Shown: one piece after another, positions 12,161 to 23,755 of the stretch | Numbering within the stretch: the first letter of the stretch is position 1 | Layout of the letters: the number at the start of each line of letters is the position of its first letter | Source of the DNA: Avena insularis | Taxonomy: Eukaryota > Streptophyta > Magnoliopsida > Poales > Poaceae | Length of the DNA: 64,000 nt | Direction of reading: 5' to 3' | NCBI GenBank assembly: GCA_023614405.1 | Contig: CM042691.1 | Span: forward strand, 171,898,927-171,962,926 | Made by a program: the position numbers and the translations under genes | The notes under the pieces: model-generated | Databases searched by the model: none | What the model saw: only the letters and a program-made list of their open reading frames with translations | What the model was told of the DNA's origin: nothing

Positions 12161-12923
12161 ATGGAAGTCAAGTATAGCAAGTTCTTCTAGTTGGGCAACG
12201 AAGGAGAGATCATCTTCGAGCGAGATAAGCCAACTCTCAAAACATCTTGAGCGCCCGCACCCCAAGTTCTTCCGAGCACAGCTCAATGATCAGCAAGGAG
12301 GAGAACTACAGTTGCTTATAGTTGCAGACCTCAGAGGCAAGATGGAGGCACCCACCTCAGAGAAGCTCCAATTCAGCTTGAGGAAGAACAACTGGCTAGA
12401 TGGACTAGCCAGGGCTATGCAGGAGGCTCTTGCCCGTCTGTGTGGGCAAAACATCAACCAGATCAATGGCACTCGCTTTGCTTACTACGCAAGGCGTGAT
12501 TCTATGGGACAGCCATTGGAGTTGCTAGGCAATCCAGAGCTGAAGCATCAGGTGGATCATCTCGACTTCATGTTGCATGATAGGCAGAAGGAGTTGGACA
12601 ACGCATGCGCCTACGCCAACCACAACCATGCCATTGCAGTCAGGATGGACCAGACCCTCGCCATCCTGGCCAAGGAGCGCTATTCACTTCACCGTCAGCG
12701 TGACAATAAGGATCGCACCATCGATCGTCTTCGCAAGAGGGTGTCCACTCTTAAGAGGACCATCCGTGATCAGGTGACCCAACTTGAAGAGCAGGAGGAG
12801 GAATGTGAGGATATCAGTGGAGATCCCTACTCCTACCTCAGTGAGGATGATGACTACCTGGAGGACCTCCACATGGATTTTCACACTGATGATGATGATT
12901 CTGCCTTCATTGATGATGAGTAG
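12161..12923 (+). pseudogene. accessory ORF (ORF0) upstream of gag, coiled-coil protein
   Basis: An ATG at 12,161 directly follows the acceptor-like attcttatag. The first 28 codons are broken by a TAG at 12,188 and a frameshift before about 12,250. From there a long open frame runs to the stop at 12,921-12,923. It encodes a globular part with MQEALARLCG and GTRFAYYARRD, then a Lys/Arg/Glu-rich helical segment (about 12,560-12,800) likely to form a coiled coil, and a strongly acidic tail (DDDDSAFIDDE). The blocks match those of the accessory ORF at 48,465-49,285 in the second Tekay-like element (MQDLIGRLLG, GTHFHAFGRRD). Extra ORFs upstream of gag are known in some rice gypsy elements (RIRE3/RIRE8 type). 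The function is unknown and it has no pol-like motif. Confidence 0.7.
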
Positions 12924-13042
12924 ACACAATAGGTCACTATCGTATGCATGATTTGTATCCAGTCCCACTGTATCGGAGGTTCACAGAATGGTTCCTAAAA
13001 ACATCTGTTACCCTAGTGTGGTGTGTGTTTGTATTGGGTGGT

Positions 13043-13070
13043 ATGAATGAATGAATGAATGAATGAATGA
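13043..13070 (+). repeat. (ATGA)7 microsatellite
   Basis: Seven uninterrupted ATGA units lie in the non-coding stretch between the accessory ORF and the gag remnant (12,924-13,227). Nothing else is recognisable in that stretch. Confidence 0.95.
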
Positions 13071-13227
13071 AAAGAAAATTTCTAGTTGGAAAAACCAGAG
13101 TCAAACTCAAGGTTTAAAAGCTTTTCAAAAACAAATCCATGAACCTTAGAAATTTCCCTCTTGTCTCACTATCTATCTCAATCTTCAACTGACTCGTGGA
13201 AACCCCGGAGGAAGAAGTTTATCTCAG

Positions 13228-13737
13228 GATCCAGTGCTGCAAATCCTATAAATGTTGGTTGCTGACCGTGAAGCTAGAAGAGCTGAACGTCAAGCTAATT
13301 TATCCACCCTTCAACAGATAGCTCAGATGGCCCATAATAATTAAGGCCATGGAAACCAGTACAACCATGGATCCAAGCCCAAGAACTTTCAAAACACTAA
13401 TCCCCCCATATTTAGTAAGTCTGAAGAGCCATTAGATGCTGATGACTGGCTGCAGACCATGGAGAACAACTTAGAGGTCGCAGGAGTGGAGGCCAATGAG
13501 AAATTACTATTTGCCACCCATTTATCTGGAATGTGATGCAAGAGCTTGGTGGAATAGCATTCGTACAATGAATGGAGGACATATGATGACTTGGGATGAA
13601 TTCAAACTCAAGTTCAGCCAAAACCATGTGCCACCAGGTTTGATTCTATGGATGAGGTTTGAATTCAAGGAGCTGAAGCAGGGAAGGCTGACTGTGGTAG
13701 AGTACCGTGACAGATTTATATCTTTGTCTAGGTATGC
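13228..13737 (+). pseudogene. gag: gag fragment of the Tekay-like element
   Basis: Pieces in two frames match the N-terminal and core Gag of the relative at 49,507-50,729. They include ADREARRAERQANL, DADDWLQTMENNLEVAGVE, then ARAWWNSIRTMNGG and LTVVEYRDRFISLSRYA. In-frame stops occur near 13,252, 13,342 and 13,534, and the start codon is lost. The part after SRYA (basic tail, zinc knuckle) and the whole protease are missing because of an internal deletion that joins Gag directly to RT at about 13,732-13,738. Confidence 0.8.
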
Positions 13738-14395
13738 CAAGTTTAGCAAATGTGAGTTCTAGTTAAACTAAGTAGGATTCCTAGGACATATCGTGTCGGC
13801 AGGAGGAATTGATGTCGATCCCACCAACCACTCAAACCCAATTTCGCGCATTTCTTGGATTAGCAGGATATTACCGCAAGTTCATAGAAGGATTCTCGAG
13901 AATCACATGACCCATAACCCAGTTGTTGAAGAAAGATAATAAGTTTGAATGGATGGACAAATGTGAAGCAAGTTTTCAAGAGCTCAAGAAGAGATTGATT
14001 TCATCCCTAATCTTGATTATGATGGATATCAAGAAGCCTTTTGATGTGTATTGTGATGCATCCAAGATTGGTCTCGGATGTGTGTTGATGCAAGAAGGCA
14101 AAGTCATATCCTATCTATCCCGACAACTGAAGCAACATGACCAGGATTACCCTACACATGACCTTGAACTAGCAACCGTAGTTTTAGCCTTGAAGACATG
14201 GCGACATTACCTCATCGAAACTGCTGTGAGATTTATTCGGATCACAAGAGTCTGAAGTATATTTTTACCCAGAAGGAGCTAAATATGAGGCAAAGGAGAT
14301 GGATAGAGCTAATCCAGGACTATGACCTTGACATTCACTATCACCCCGGCAAAGCCAATATGGTTGTAGATGCTGTTAGCAGATTGCCATGTCGA
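13738..14395 (+). pseudogene. pol: RT C-terminal end plus RNase H, deleted and frameshifted
   Basis: The reading begins in RT at AKFSKCEF, with TAG and TAA stops at about 13,759-13,771, and continues through the thumb/connection region to RNase H. The RNase H part has [28 protein letters not shown] and, after a frameshift near 14,220, [20 protein letters not shown] and [15 protein letters not shown]. The catalytic FIDD-type RT motif and all sequence before it are absent, so no active reverse transcriptase can be made. RNase H retains its first aspartate and glutamate positions. Confidence 0.85.
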
Positions 14396-15951
14396 TTAAA
14401 CACCATGATAAAAGAATCCCAACCAAGTTTGCATGAGGAGATGGAAAATTTCAGAATGGAGCTAGTTAGTGAAGGATTTTTGGCTAGCATAGAACTTCAA
14501 CCCACTCTGATTAGTCAGATCAAGGAGGCGCAGAAAGGAAATGCTAGTATTGATGGAATCAAACGTCGTATCGATACAGGGAAGGTACCCGGATTCAAGA
14601 AAGATGAAGGAGGAGTTCTATGGTATAAACAATGAATATGTGTGCCCGTAGATTCAGAGTTGAAACAAGATATTTTGCAAGAAGCCCATGATACTCTTTA
14701 CTCCATCCACCCTGGAGGAACCAGGATGTATCAGAATTTGAAGGAGCAATTTTGGTGGCACAAGATGAAGAGAGAAATCGGAAGCTACATAGCCAAATGT
14801 GATATCTGTCAGAGAGTCAAAGCGGGGCATGAGAGACCCGCAAGACATTTGCAACCATTGCAGATTCCAGAATGGAAATGGGATTCTGTAGGAATGGATT
14901 TTATCACCGGTTTGCCTACATCTAGTAGGGGAAATGACTCTATTTGGGTCATAGTGGATAGACATTCTAAAGTAGCTCATTTCTTACCGGTCAAGACCAC
15001 TTATCAGAGCTCGAAGCTAGCAGTGTTGTACATTGCTAGGATAGTCAGTTTGCATGGAGTCCCCAAGAACATTGTGTCAGATCGAGGAACCCAGTTTACC
15101 TCGAGATTTCGGAAGAAGTCCAAGAAGGATTAGGAAGCAAACTGGATTTCAGCACAGCTTATCACCCGCAGACTAATGGACAAACGAAGCGAGTAAACCA
15201 GATACTCGACGATATGTTGAGAGCTTGTGTGTTGGAATATGGATCTAAATGGGAGGACTGTCTGCCTTTCGCAGAATTCTCATACAACAACAGTTGCCAA
15301 GCCAGTTTGTAAATGACCCAATTTGAGTTATGTATGGAAGTAAGTGCCGTACCCCGTTTAATTGGTCGGAAGTAGGAGAGAATCAGATTTTCGGACCCGA
15401 CATCCTAAGAGAAGCCAAAGAGAAAGTTCACAAGATCCGTGAGCACCTCAAGATCGCCCAATCCAGACAGAAGAGTTATGCCGACAAGAGACGTCCAGAT
15501 CTAGCCTTCACTATAGGAGATTTTGTGTATCTGAAAGTATCACCCTTGAAAGGAATGCAGTGTTTCGAACTGAAAGGGAAGTTATCCCCCAGATATATTG
15601 GACCCTTCAAGATTTTGAATCGCCGAGGAGAAGTATCATATCAACTAGAACTGCCGGAGGAGATGTCAGCCGTGCATGATGTGTTCCATATCTCGTTACT
15701 TCGCAAATTCCTAGAAATTCGGGAGAAGATCGAAGTTTTCAAGAATATTGATCAGAGAACCATAGAGATCAACAAGGACCTAACTTATCGTGCAGTACCC
15801 ATTTGTATTTTGGAAGAAGCCTTCAGAACCACCAGACCCGGAGTATCAAGTTTCTCAAGATCCAGTGTAGTAACCATACTAAAGAAGAAGCTACTTGGGA
15901 GCGAGAAGATTACATTAGGACTGCGTTTCCAGATCTCTCTATTTGTTAGTT
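14396..15951 (+). pseudogene. int: integrase with frame-shifted chromodomain, Tekay-like
   Basis: The N-terminal HHCC zinc finger is visible (EAHDTLYSIHPG ... CDICQRVK at about 14,680-14,820). The core has the first two catalytic aspartates ([17 protein letters not shown]). A stop (TGA at 14,633) precedes the zinc finger, a frameshift at about 15,110-15,133 follows VSDRGTQF, and a TAA lies near 15,308. In the DDE core the glutamate of the GQTE motif reads lysine (GQTKRVNQ near 15,177), so the catalytic triad is lost. The C-terminal part has KVSPLKGM and [15 protein letters not shown], the usual GPY/F module. After a further frameshift near 15,860 a chromodomain-type end is readable ([12 protein letters not shown]). 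Chromodomains bind modified histones and guide insertion into heterochromatin. Confidence 0.85.
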
Positions 15952-16666
15952 TTCTTTTTCTTAAATCTCGGGACGATATTTTGTTGAAGGAGTGAAGGTT
16001 TGTAACACCTCAAAAATATTAAACAAGATTATCAAGTTCTAATCATCCAAGTTTAGGGTTAACAAAAACTTTTATTATTAAAATTAATATGAATGCATGT
16101 GTGTGTGAATAATGCATGAATATTGCATTCGCCATGTTTCATTGCTATAAATGATAAGGATTGGTTTAAAGATGAAAACATTATCATCTAGACCATTTCC
16201 AAGCAGAATCAAATGAAGAGAAATTCAAATATAAGAAATATAAGCAAATGGTCATTTTGGCCAAACTCGTTCACTTGACCACTTTGGGTGTTCCTAGTAA
16301 AAGATTTCTATTAGAAACAAACCCAATTCTTTTCACCCCTCGCTAGACCAAGTAACAATGAACCCAAGCAAACTCACAAATTTACATAAACTATTTTCAA
16401 ATCCATTTTAGAGGCATTCAAAAATTGAATCCTTAATAGGTACTAAGATGGCCATTTCTCAAAAACCAACCAAACCAATTCCCCTTGGCAAACCCTAGCA
16501 ACCATAGACTACCAAGCTTATTAAAAGATCACTAACCAAAATTCATCCAAAAATTCAAACTTTGAATTCATGCGGCCATTTCATCAAACACCCGGTGAGC
16601 ATAGTAATAGCTGCCAAAATATTACTATTCTTTATCAATGCTTTGTCCACCACTTGTCGCCACTAC

Positions 16667-17945
16667 TGAAAGAACATTTCATAATCCCTAGTGTTTTGTG
16701 TGTTAGATAACAATATCAAGGATTATTTAATGTGTGTTGAAGTGTTGAAGTTCTCTCTAAGGAAAAAGGAAAAGGAATCTGCCTTTGGGGGCGGATAATC
16801 CACCCCACCCTTTTCCCAGATAAGCGCAAGCCCCAGAAGGGGGGCGGAGTTTCGGCAGGATTTTCCAGCCCCGCCGGATAATCCGCCCTTCAAGGGGGCC
16901 AGATAATCCGCCCTTCAAGGGGGGCGGATGATCCGCCCCTCATTCTTAACTTGAAGTTTGCCAAGGCGCAAGCCCCGGAGGGGGGCGGAGTTTCGGCCGG
17001 ATTTTCCGGCCACAGCGGATAATCCGCCCCTGGAGGGGGGCCGATAATCCGCCCTCCCCCCCCCAAGATCTTCATAAAGTTTTTCAAGGCGCCATCCCCA
17101 GAGAGGGGGCGGATTTTCACCCCGGAGTATCCACCCTAGGGGCGGAGTTTTCCCTCGGGCGGATAGTACGCCCCTAGTGAGGGGCGGATAATCCGCCCCC
17201 AAACTTGTTAAACTGCCAGATCTGTGCTGGGGGTATTTAAGCCAGCCTTCCCCCTCCTGCCAGACCGCTTGGTTGATTTGAAAAAGTCAAGATCTAATAT
17301 GCAACCTTCATCCAAGATAGATCCACCTAGATCCACCCAAATGCCCCGTCCCTTGAGCAATCGAAGGAGGAGGACTGGATCTTCAACAACTGCAATCAAG
17401 CGCTTCATCTCCTCTCCATTCATTTGGAGAATCACCGATCTAGTATTTCTTGCAAATACCTAGATCCTTGTTTTGTTTATATTGATTAACCTTGTTCTTG
17501 TGACAGCTTGTTGTCATCTCGGGAGCCCCCAATTCAGTTGTGGGTGTGTGCCCCGGTAGAGTTGTAAAGGCACCGGTTCCCGCCTCGAAGGGTACCAATA
17601 GTGGAGAAGGTGGATCAGGCCTGTCGTGGAGAGATCCATCGGAGAATAGGGTGAGGCCTATTGTGGCGTGGTGGTTTTAGAACCGCCCACCCCTCCAACG
17701 CAGATGTACTTCCCTTAACAAGGAAGGAACTGCGGTAAAACAAATCCCTGTGTCTCTGCATGCTCCACTACGGTTCCCTCGCTCCTCTGTTTACGTGCTT
17801 AGTAGCTAGGTTTGCATATAGGGAAATTCTCGTAGCTACATATCTAGATAATTTACTTTGTGTCAAGCCTAAAATTGAAAAAGAACTAAAAATTTGGTAG
17901 CACCTATTCACCCCCCCCCTCTAGGTGCCCATATGATCCATTTCA
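16667..17945 (+). mobile_element. solo LTR of a copia-type element, 1.28 kb
   Basis: Starts TGAAAGAACATTTC and ends GATCCATTTCA, with a C-tract and CTCTAGGTGCC just before the end, as in many grass copia LTRs. It is flanked by actac (16,662-16,666) and attac (17,946-17,950), a 4/5 match to a target duplication. The unoccupied site is at about 6,999-7,004 in the 5' LTR. No internal domain is present. Confidence 0.85.
16785..17200 (+). repeat. array of palindromes (GGGCGGATAATCCGCCC type) inside the solo LTR
   Basis: At least eight copies of a GGCGGAT-ATCCGCC palindrome with small changes occur, for example at 16,922-16,939 and 17,181-17,200. They are embedded in roughly 125-145 bp tandem units that start GCGCAAGCCCC or GCGCCATCCCC (16,822, 16,967, 17,090). 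The stretch is strongly GC-rich compared with its surroundings. Confidence 0.85.
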
Positions 17946-18540
17946 ATTACTAGCCCTCACTGACCCCCAGCACCTAGCAACCCAGCAGACTAGCCGCCTT
18001 CCAAGCCGCTGCATCAGTACCATGCCGCCCGAGCCATCCTTGCCAGTCAAGCATGGACAACTTGCCATAAGTCACCCCGTGCCCATCTACAATGTCTAGG
18101 AGACAGGCCACCGTCCACCGCCACTCCCTGTCCACCCCTCGATCGCAGCTAAATCGTGGACCACCCGAGAAATGCCGCTCCCATTTCTCTGTCTGCCATG
18201 CCGGGAGCACGCGAGAACACAGCAACTGCCTCACGCGCACACACCGCGTGTCGCTCTCATCACGCGTACCTTCACTCGCCACGACCCTAGCTACCTCCCA
18301 GACATGCCCATTCACATCCGCGTGACACGATACCACTGTACGCCGTATCGAACACCCGTCATTCCCGCACAGAGCACGAACCGCTCCCAACCATCCTCGA
18401 CCGCCCCGTGTCGCGCCTTTAAGCCCGTGATGACCGCCAGGAAACACCGCACCGTCCTATGCCCTCAGCCATGCCCGTAGCTCACTGCAATGATGTTGCC
18501 GGAGGAGCCAACCCATGCCGCTCTGACCCTCTCACCAGTG

Positions 18541-18548
18541 TATAAGTA
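18541..18548 (+). promoter_or_regulatory. TATA box in the 3' LTR of the Tekay-like element
   Basis: TATAAGTA precedes GAGGCCACCCCCGCC, at the position equivalent to 9,271-9,282 in the 5' LTR. Confidence 0.45.
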
Positions 18549-21264
18549 GAGGCCACCCCCGCCTCAATTCACCACACCATGTCACTCCCCTCTCTCTCTC
18601 AGAACCACCCCTAACCCTTCCCCGGAGCAGGGCGAGCACCAGCCCGCCGCCGCTGCAGAGGAGAAGAGGAGTCGTCGATTGGAGCCACCCCAGGAGCTGC
18701 CGCGACCATCGTTTGAACCGCCGTCATCGACAATGTTGTTTGCCCCCATCGTCGACCCTAGCTGGATCCCAAGTGAGCCACCGCGTACCCCCACCGTCGC
18801 CGTTAGGGTTTAGTCTCGTCGGAGCTGTGCGACGGAGAAAACGAACGTCGGTCGTAGATCTTAGTCTAATCGTAGGGCCTAGATTGAAACTTACCGTTTC
18901 AGTTAGATAGAGCCCTTGACGCATGGGACCCCCTATCAGCAGCCCGCTGCGCCAGCGTAGTGCAGCTGGGACGGCCCATTTTCCTTCCTGCGTGTAGCCT
19001 AGTGATTCAAATAATCTTTTTCCCTTTTAGTTAAAACCAGTTTCATTCAGTAGATTCAAAATTCAATTCAAGAAGATGTACTGAACCAAATTGCGTGATT
19101 CCAATTATGTTAGAAATGTATTCAAATTATCAATGTAAGCCCGTTGTATTCAAACCATTTGAAATTATAGATCACCTATAGTAAAAATAACAAGAGAGAG
19201 ACTTTTCCACATTCAAACATTTGTCAAAAAATCAACCATAAATGCTTTTGAGTTGATTCCAACTCTCAAAAATCACATTTGACAACATCTATCTGAATAT
19301 GTAAAAATATTTAGGTTTAAATGTAGTGATCTTGGACTAGTACTAAAAGAATGCTCTATAGGCATTTTTAGTCACTTTCAATTGTATAAAATAGTAATTT
19401 TAAACTATGTGGTGATGACATGTGTCAACATGATACCATATTTTAATTGGAGAATATTAAATCTTAAGTAATTTCAATGAGTAGAAATTACTTTTCTAAA
19501 ATAAATAAGTCTAGGTCTTTATTTCATGTGATGATTGTGATGATGCTAGAACATCTAGTGTAAACCTTTGTGTGCCAAATAGAGGTAGTTAAGTATTGTC
19601 TGGTGATTGTGTACCTCGTATTCATTTATATATGCTAGTACCGACCAAGGAAACGAGGAGGAGGAGTACTACGAAGAAGAAGAAGAAGAAAAATAAAACT
19701 TCAACCACTGCACCAATCAAGGCAAGCTAGAACTTTGCATGGTACCTATGCAAGCTATCTAATGCAGGATAAACGACATAAGATGCATTATCCATGCTTT
19801 GGTTATGCAACCTTGATTATACCAATTCCCAGTTTTACATGCAAGCTTTATTCTTTATCTTTACCAAAGTTCTTTACCCTCACTTAGTGACTTGTTAGTT
19901 TTGGAAAAATAGTATAGATAGCATAAAGAGCATAAAACTAGGCCTAAGTAGTTAGAACTAGATGTCATCAAAAAGCATAAGACTAGATTTGGATAGTCAC
20001 ACTTGATTATCACCCCTCATTAGTGAATACCCTCAACTTTTGTGGCTAGTGCTAAGCATAAAAGTTGATCACTTTAGATGGGAATACTTTTTGAAAATGA
20101 TTATGAAAACCTTGGAATGAAGATTCATTTTATTGAAATGTTTTGACATGTGTTATGAACACAAGATGATTTGATGATGAAAATGTTGAGGCATGAGCCT
20201 TATCCCTTTATAAAAACTGATGGTTGGGTTCGGATGCGATACCATCCTAATTTTACCATACAACCACAATACCTGAATTGGGTAGGGCTTAACTGGAAGT
20301 TTATATGTCTTAGTATGGGTTCCCTTGTGGAAGAGGTTAGGCTGAGGCTACGTCGTGATGACTGTCCACCTATGCAGTACCCAATATGACAGATATTCAT
20401 GGTTGGGAGGCCAAACTCATAGGGGAGGTGCCTATACTAGGGTGTGTAATTGAAAGGTTAGGGTTGATTATTCGCATACTAAGTATGATGATTCAGTGTT
20501 GTCCCTGACAGATGTATCAAATGTTGTGGTGAAAGTGTACCACCTCTGCAGAGTGTCAAACTATTTGAATAGCCGCATCCGTAGTCATGGACAGTTGGAG
20601 TGGCCATACTGTTCCGTCGTCAGATGTTTTCAAAATGACTTGTGAAATGAACTATGACTTTGACTTGACCACAACAGGGTTGTGAACATGAAATCTAATT
20701 TCCCACTTAGGTGTTGTAGAACATTAAACTAGTTTTCTTTACTTCTGAACTCAGTATGAAATAAACCTGGCTGTTCACAAATAAACATAGAGCTTAGGAT
20801 TCCTACTCGAACTACTTTACTTATTAGTGATAGTTTACGAGTACTTAAAGAGTACTCATGGGTTTGTCCCTGGCTAATCCCATGGCCAGACTATGAGGAG
20901 GACTACCAGGATGATGGACAACAGGAGGTCTATGACAACTAGGATCATCTCCCATCGTCAGCATTTCCTGTGACCGTGAAGATGAAGCCCCACTACGTTT
21001 AATTTCCACTGCGTTGATTGTATTAAGACTGGATCATGAGATCTTTTATTTGTAAGACCTTTATTATGGTTTTAATGAATGATGTATTGTGGTACCAGTT
21101 CTGTTATGTCTCGCAAAAATGGTAATCCTGGGATTGCGAGGTATGGCATAACAGACATCTGGGATTAAAAATCCGGGGTGTTGACAGACCACGCGACCCA
21201 AGGCAATAGTTTTGCTGATTCCTGTAGGCAAAGATTCCGCCTGGAACGAAGCTCCAAAGGTCAC

Positions 21265-21285
21265 CTTCCCCACGGGGGCGCCAAC
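21265..21285 (-). other. primer binding site, TTGGCGCC type
   Basis: On the minus strand GTTGGCGCCCCCGTGGGG directly follows the LTR end. This resembles the TTGGCGCCCACCGTGGGG site of RIRE2/Tat-type grass elements and differs from the tRNA-Met site used by the other elements here. Confidence 0.75.
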
Positions 21286-21543
21286 TGTCGTCGGATTGTC
21301 GACAAGTACGCCATAGGGGGTCCTAGTGGTGTAGGAAAGATGGGGTGTGAGACGTCGGATGTTCCAGGAGTAGTGAGCACAAGTTTACCCAGGTTCAGAT
21401 CTGACTGCGGTGATAGGATCCTACTCCTGCTAGCAATCCAGTCATATATTGGAGTAAGCCGGATGTTACAGCGGATTACAAGAGAGGTTCGCATGTGCGA
21501 GTTGTGAAAGATTGGTTGTGCCCTAAAGGCTCCCATAGGGCTG

Positions 21544-21556
21544 GTTTATATAGATA
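21544..21556 (-). promoter_or_regulatory. TATA box in the RIRE2-like LTR
   Basis: On the minus strand TCTATATAAACC lies mid-LTR, upstream of AGCCCTATGGGAG. Its position fits a U3/R promoter. Confidence 0.5.
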
Positions 21557-21799
21557 CCAGGGCCTAGGGTTACAGGAGAGTCTTATCCGGCTACGTTACA
21601 GAGTCGGTAACTAGATACAGCTTGGACTACAAGTTATACTATAGGCCTAAGTCGGTAACTCTTCTAGGCCTTATCATAGCCGGAACTGGCTCATCCTATT
21701 TCTCTAATTGGGTCGCCCGTGAAGCAAAGCTCTAACCCGTTGGTGGGCCACCCTGGTCAGCGAGTCATGTGGGTATACCCAGAAAGTATATCCCCAACA

Positions 21800-22601
21800 G
21801 TGATTCCAACTTATAGATGATCTCTAGCTCATCATACCCTTAAGTGTATCTCCCCACGGCTCGGGAATGGCACAGACATGATCTCCATCAATGATCAATA
21901 GCGGAACCGGGATGCCCATATTGACCCCTATATTCCATGATGACGATGTCATTTGAACCATAAACATCGAGTCCAATTCCCTTTGTTTCTTTGATATGAC
22001 TTGTCCGAGATCCGATCATTTGGTATCTCATACCTTGTTCAATATCGTTATTGACAAGTACAATTTCACTTGTTACCGCGATATTACATCCCCGTGACCT
22101 AGTCACATGTTGCAACATTATGGATGTAATCTCACCAAGTCGGCCTTATGTATCTTACCCATCACTGGGTGAGCAAATACTGGTCTTGATGCATAGGCCT
22201 CAACCTATTCCTCCAAAATACCCAACATCCACCTTTATAATCACTGTTCCACCAAGTGACGTTTGATGCAGTAAAGCAGCCTCCGGAGACAATGATTAAT
22301 ATGATCTCACGATATAAGGAGAAGGATACTACGTTTCTAACCATTGCAATGATGAACCTCATGACTTTATCATGTCGCAATATTTGGGTAATGTGTGTCA
22401 CATCATTCACCAATGATAGGACCTCGTTGTCAACTGGCACTACCACCCATGATCATGAAACCTTGATCATCGATTGCCCAATGAACTAGTATGAATGTTT
22501 CCACTTGATACAGTTATAGCCTAGTATGAAACTATTACGAACTTACTAGAATATGAAAATAATAACCATTTATTATTTGACTCTAGGGCATATTCCCTTC
22601 A
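21800..22601 (-). mobile_element. copia LTR fragment, truncated
   Basis: On the minus strand the sequence starts TGAAGGGAATATGCCCTAG at 22,601, related to the Angela-type LTR start, and shares the general layout of such LTRs (AATAATAAATGG, later AACGAGGTCC). It is cut at 21,800 by insertion of the RIRE2-like element. The rest should lie beyond the left edge. It entered the repeat region at attg within a copy of GATTGCTCTTGAATTAATTG. Confidence 0.72.
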
Positions 22602-22998
22602 TATTGCTCTTGAATTAATTGCCTTTTCGAAGATACATGGGTGCATCTTAATTTAGTAAAAAATGTCGTCGGTATGAGTTTATAACTATCGAGAAATAAT
22701 ATTCTCAATTTTTCGTGTGATGATGAGATTGTTCCTTTCTGTAAAGAAAGTTTGAATAATATTGGATCTGAGTATGTCACAAAGATTTTAGACATATATA
22801 GTGGACCAACATGTTGTTCTACTTATGATTCCCATGTTTCATGAGTTTCAAACTATGTCCTTGCTAACTCTGCACACTTGAATGACTTTGTGATGATTTA
22901 TTGAAATTAGATCAAAATTGAACTAGGGAAAATTTTAGGTTGCTTTGAAAGTATATGATTTTTTTTGGAGGTAACCATCAAGGGGGTCATTTAATATA

Positions 22999-23175
22999 AG
23001 GATTTCTATTTCTGTGCCTCTGGTTTGTTAGCTGGACTCAGTTTTCCCCAGCCGCTTAACTTTTCCTCACTTTTTCCCATCTCCTTGTCCAAAACTCTCA
23101 CACCGTATGAAACTCGATGTCCATCAGCCTTGCCGTTACGTGCTGACAAGTGGGTCCGCGTTCAGTCGGGTCCCG
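22999..23175 (+). repeat. left terminal inverted repeat of the Mutator-like element
   Basis: Matches the inverse of 27,240-27,415 at roughly 70-75% identity by eye over the full length. Confidence 0.75.
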
Positions 23176-23755
23176 TGTTGACGTGTGGGGCCTTGCCATG
23201 TTGGACTACGTGGGACCGGCTTGTTGGGAACACGTTTTGGGGGATGTGGTGTGGGACCATGTGGGGTGCATTTGGTAGTTACGTGCGCCCTGTCGCCTAA
23301 TTGGAAGATTTCTTTTTTTGTTATTTTTATGGTTGGCCTTTTTGAGACCGTCTTTTCCCCTTATGTCGCTAATAGTTCAGTTTTTTGCCCAAAAAGGTCA
23401 CGAATCTAGAGCAGCTTCTCTCTTCATTCATGGTTCCTTTTGGCCTCATTTTTTCACAATCTGGTAGCAAATCTAGAGCAGCAAGTCTAACCAGCACCAT
23501 AAATACATTCAGTAAACAGAGCAGATGTTGATAAAGCAGCTAATATAGGATATATAAACAGAGCAGATGTAGATAAAGCAGCTAATATAGGATATATAGT
23601 ATGGTACTTAAATGAGGTCCGACAATTAGGCTGATCAGCAGCAGTAGTGGACAAGTTCAACACATACAACAATACAAACAAATCTGCTTTACAGCAGCAG
23701 CACAAGATCAGTGGCCCCTTGTGTCCTCCGCTAGGAGGGCCTCCGCCTACTCCCT

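Larger units (their letters stand above)
6340..21186 (+). mobile_element. Tekay-like Ty3/gypsy chromovirus, internally deleted, 14.8 kb with nested solo LTRs
   Basis: A complete insertion bounded by the perfect 5 bp duplication gacca (6,335-6,339 and 21,187-21,191). LTRs are at 6,340-11,931 and 16,001-21,186, about 3.9 kb each once the solo LTR inside each is removed. The internal region of only 4.07 kb holds a tRNA-Met primer site, an accessory ORF, a gag fragment fused to the end of RT, RNase H, integrase and a frame-shifted chromodomain. It splits the minus-strand RIRE2-like element. LTR divergence over the first ~350 bases is about 6-7% by eye. The order RT, RNase H, integrase, chromodomain and the tail motif EEATWERED place it in the chromovirus (Tekay/Del-like) group. 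Confidence 0.9.
16001..21186 (+). repeat. 3' LTR of the Tekay-like element (carries a nested solo LTR)
   Basis: Starts TGTAACACCTCAAAAATATT after a decayed purine tract (gaaggagtgaaggtt) and ends GGGGTGTTGACA. Without the solo LTR at 16,667-17,945 it is about 3.90 kb and aligns end to end with the 5' LTR. The 21,187 flank repeats the target duplication gacca. Confidence 0.92.
21187..21799 (-). mobile_element. 5' LTR and leader of the RIRE2-like (Tat/Retand) gypsy element
   Basis: On the minus strand the LTR runs from TGTTGGGGATATACTTTC at 21,799 to CGACGACA at 21,286 (514 bp). The primer site GTTGGCGCCCCCGTGGGG and about 80 bases of leader follow. The leader stops at the duplication gacca where the Tekay-like element entered and resumes at 6,339. 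This joins the LTR here to the gag pieces at 3,055-6,339 as one element. The base run gtgat at 21,800 is one half of its own expected target duplication. Confidence 0.82.

Noticed and set aside
23025..23409. ORFs in the left end of the Mutator-like element
   Set aside because: They overlap the terminal inverted repeat and match no transposase motif.
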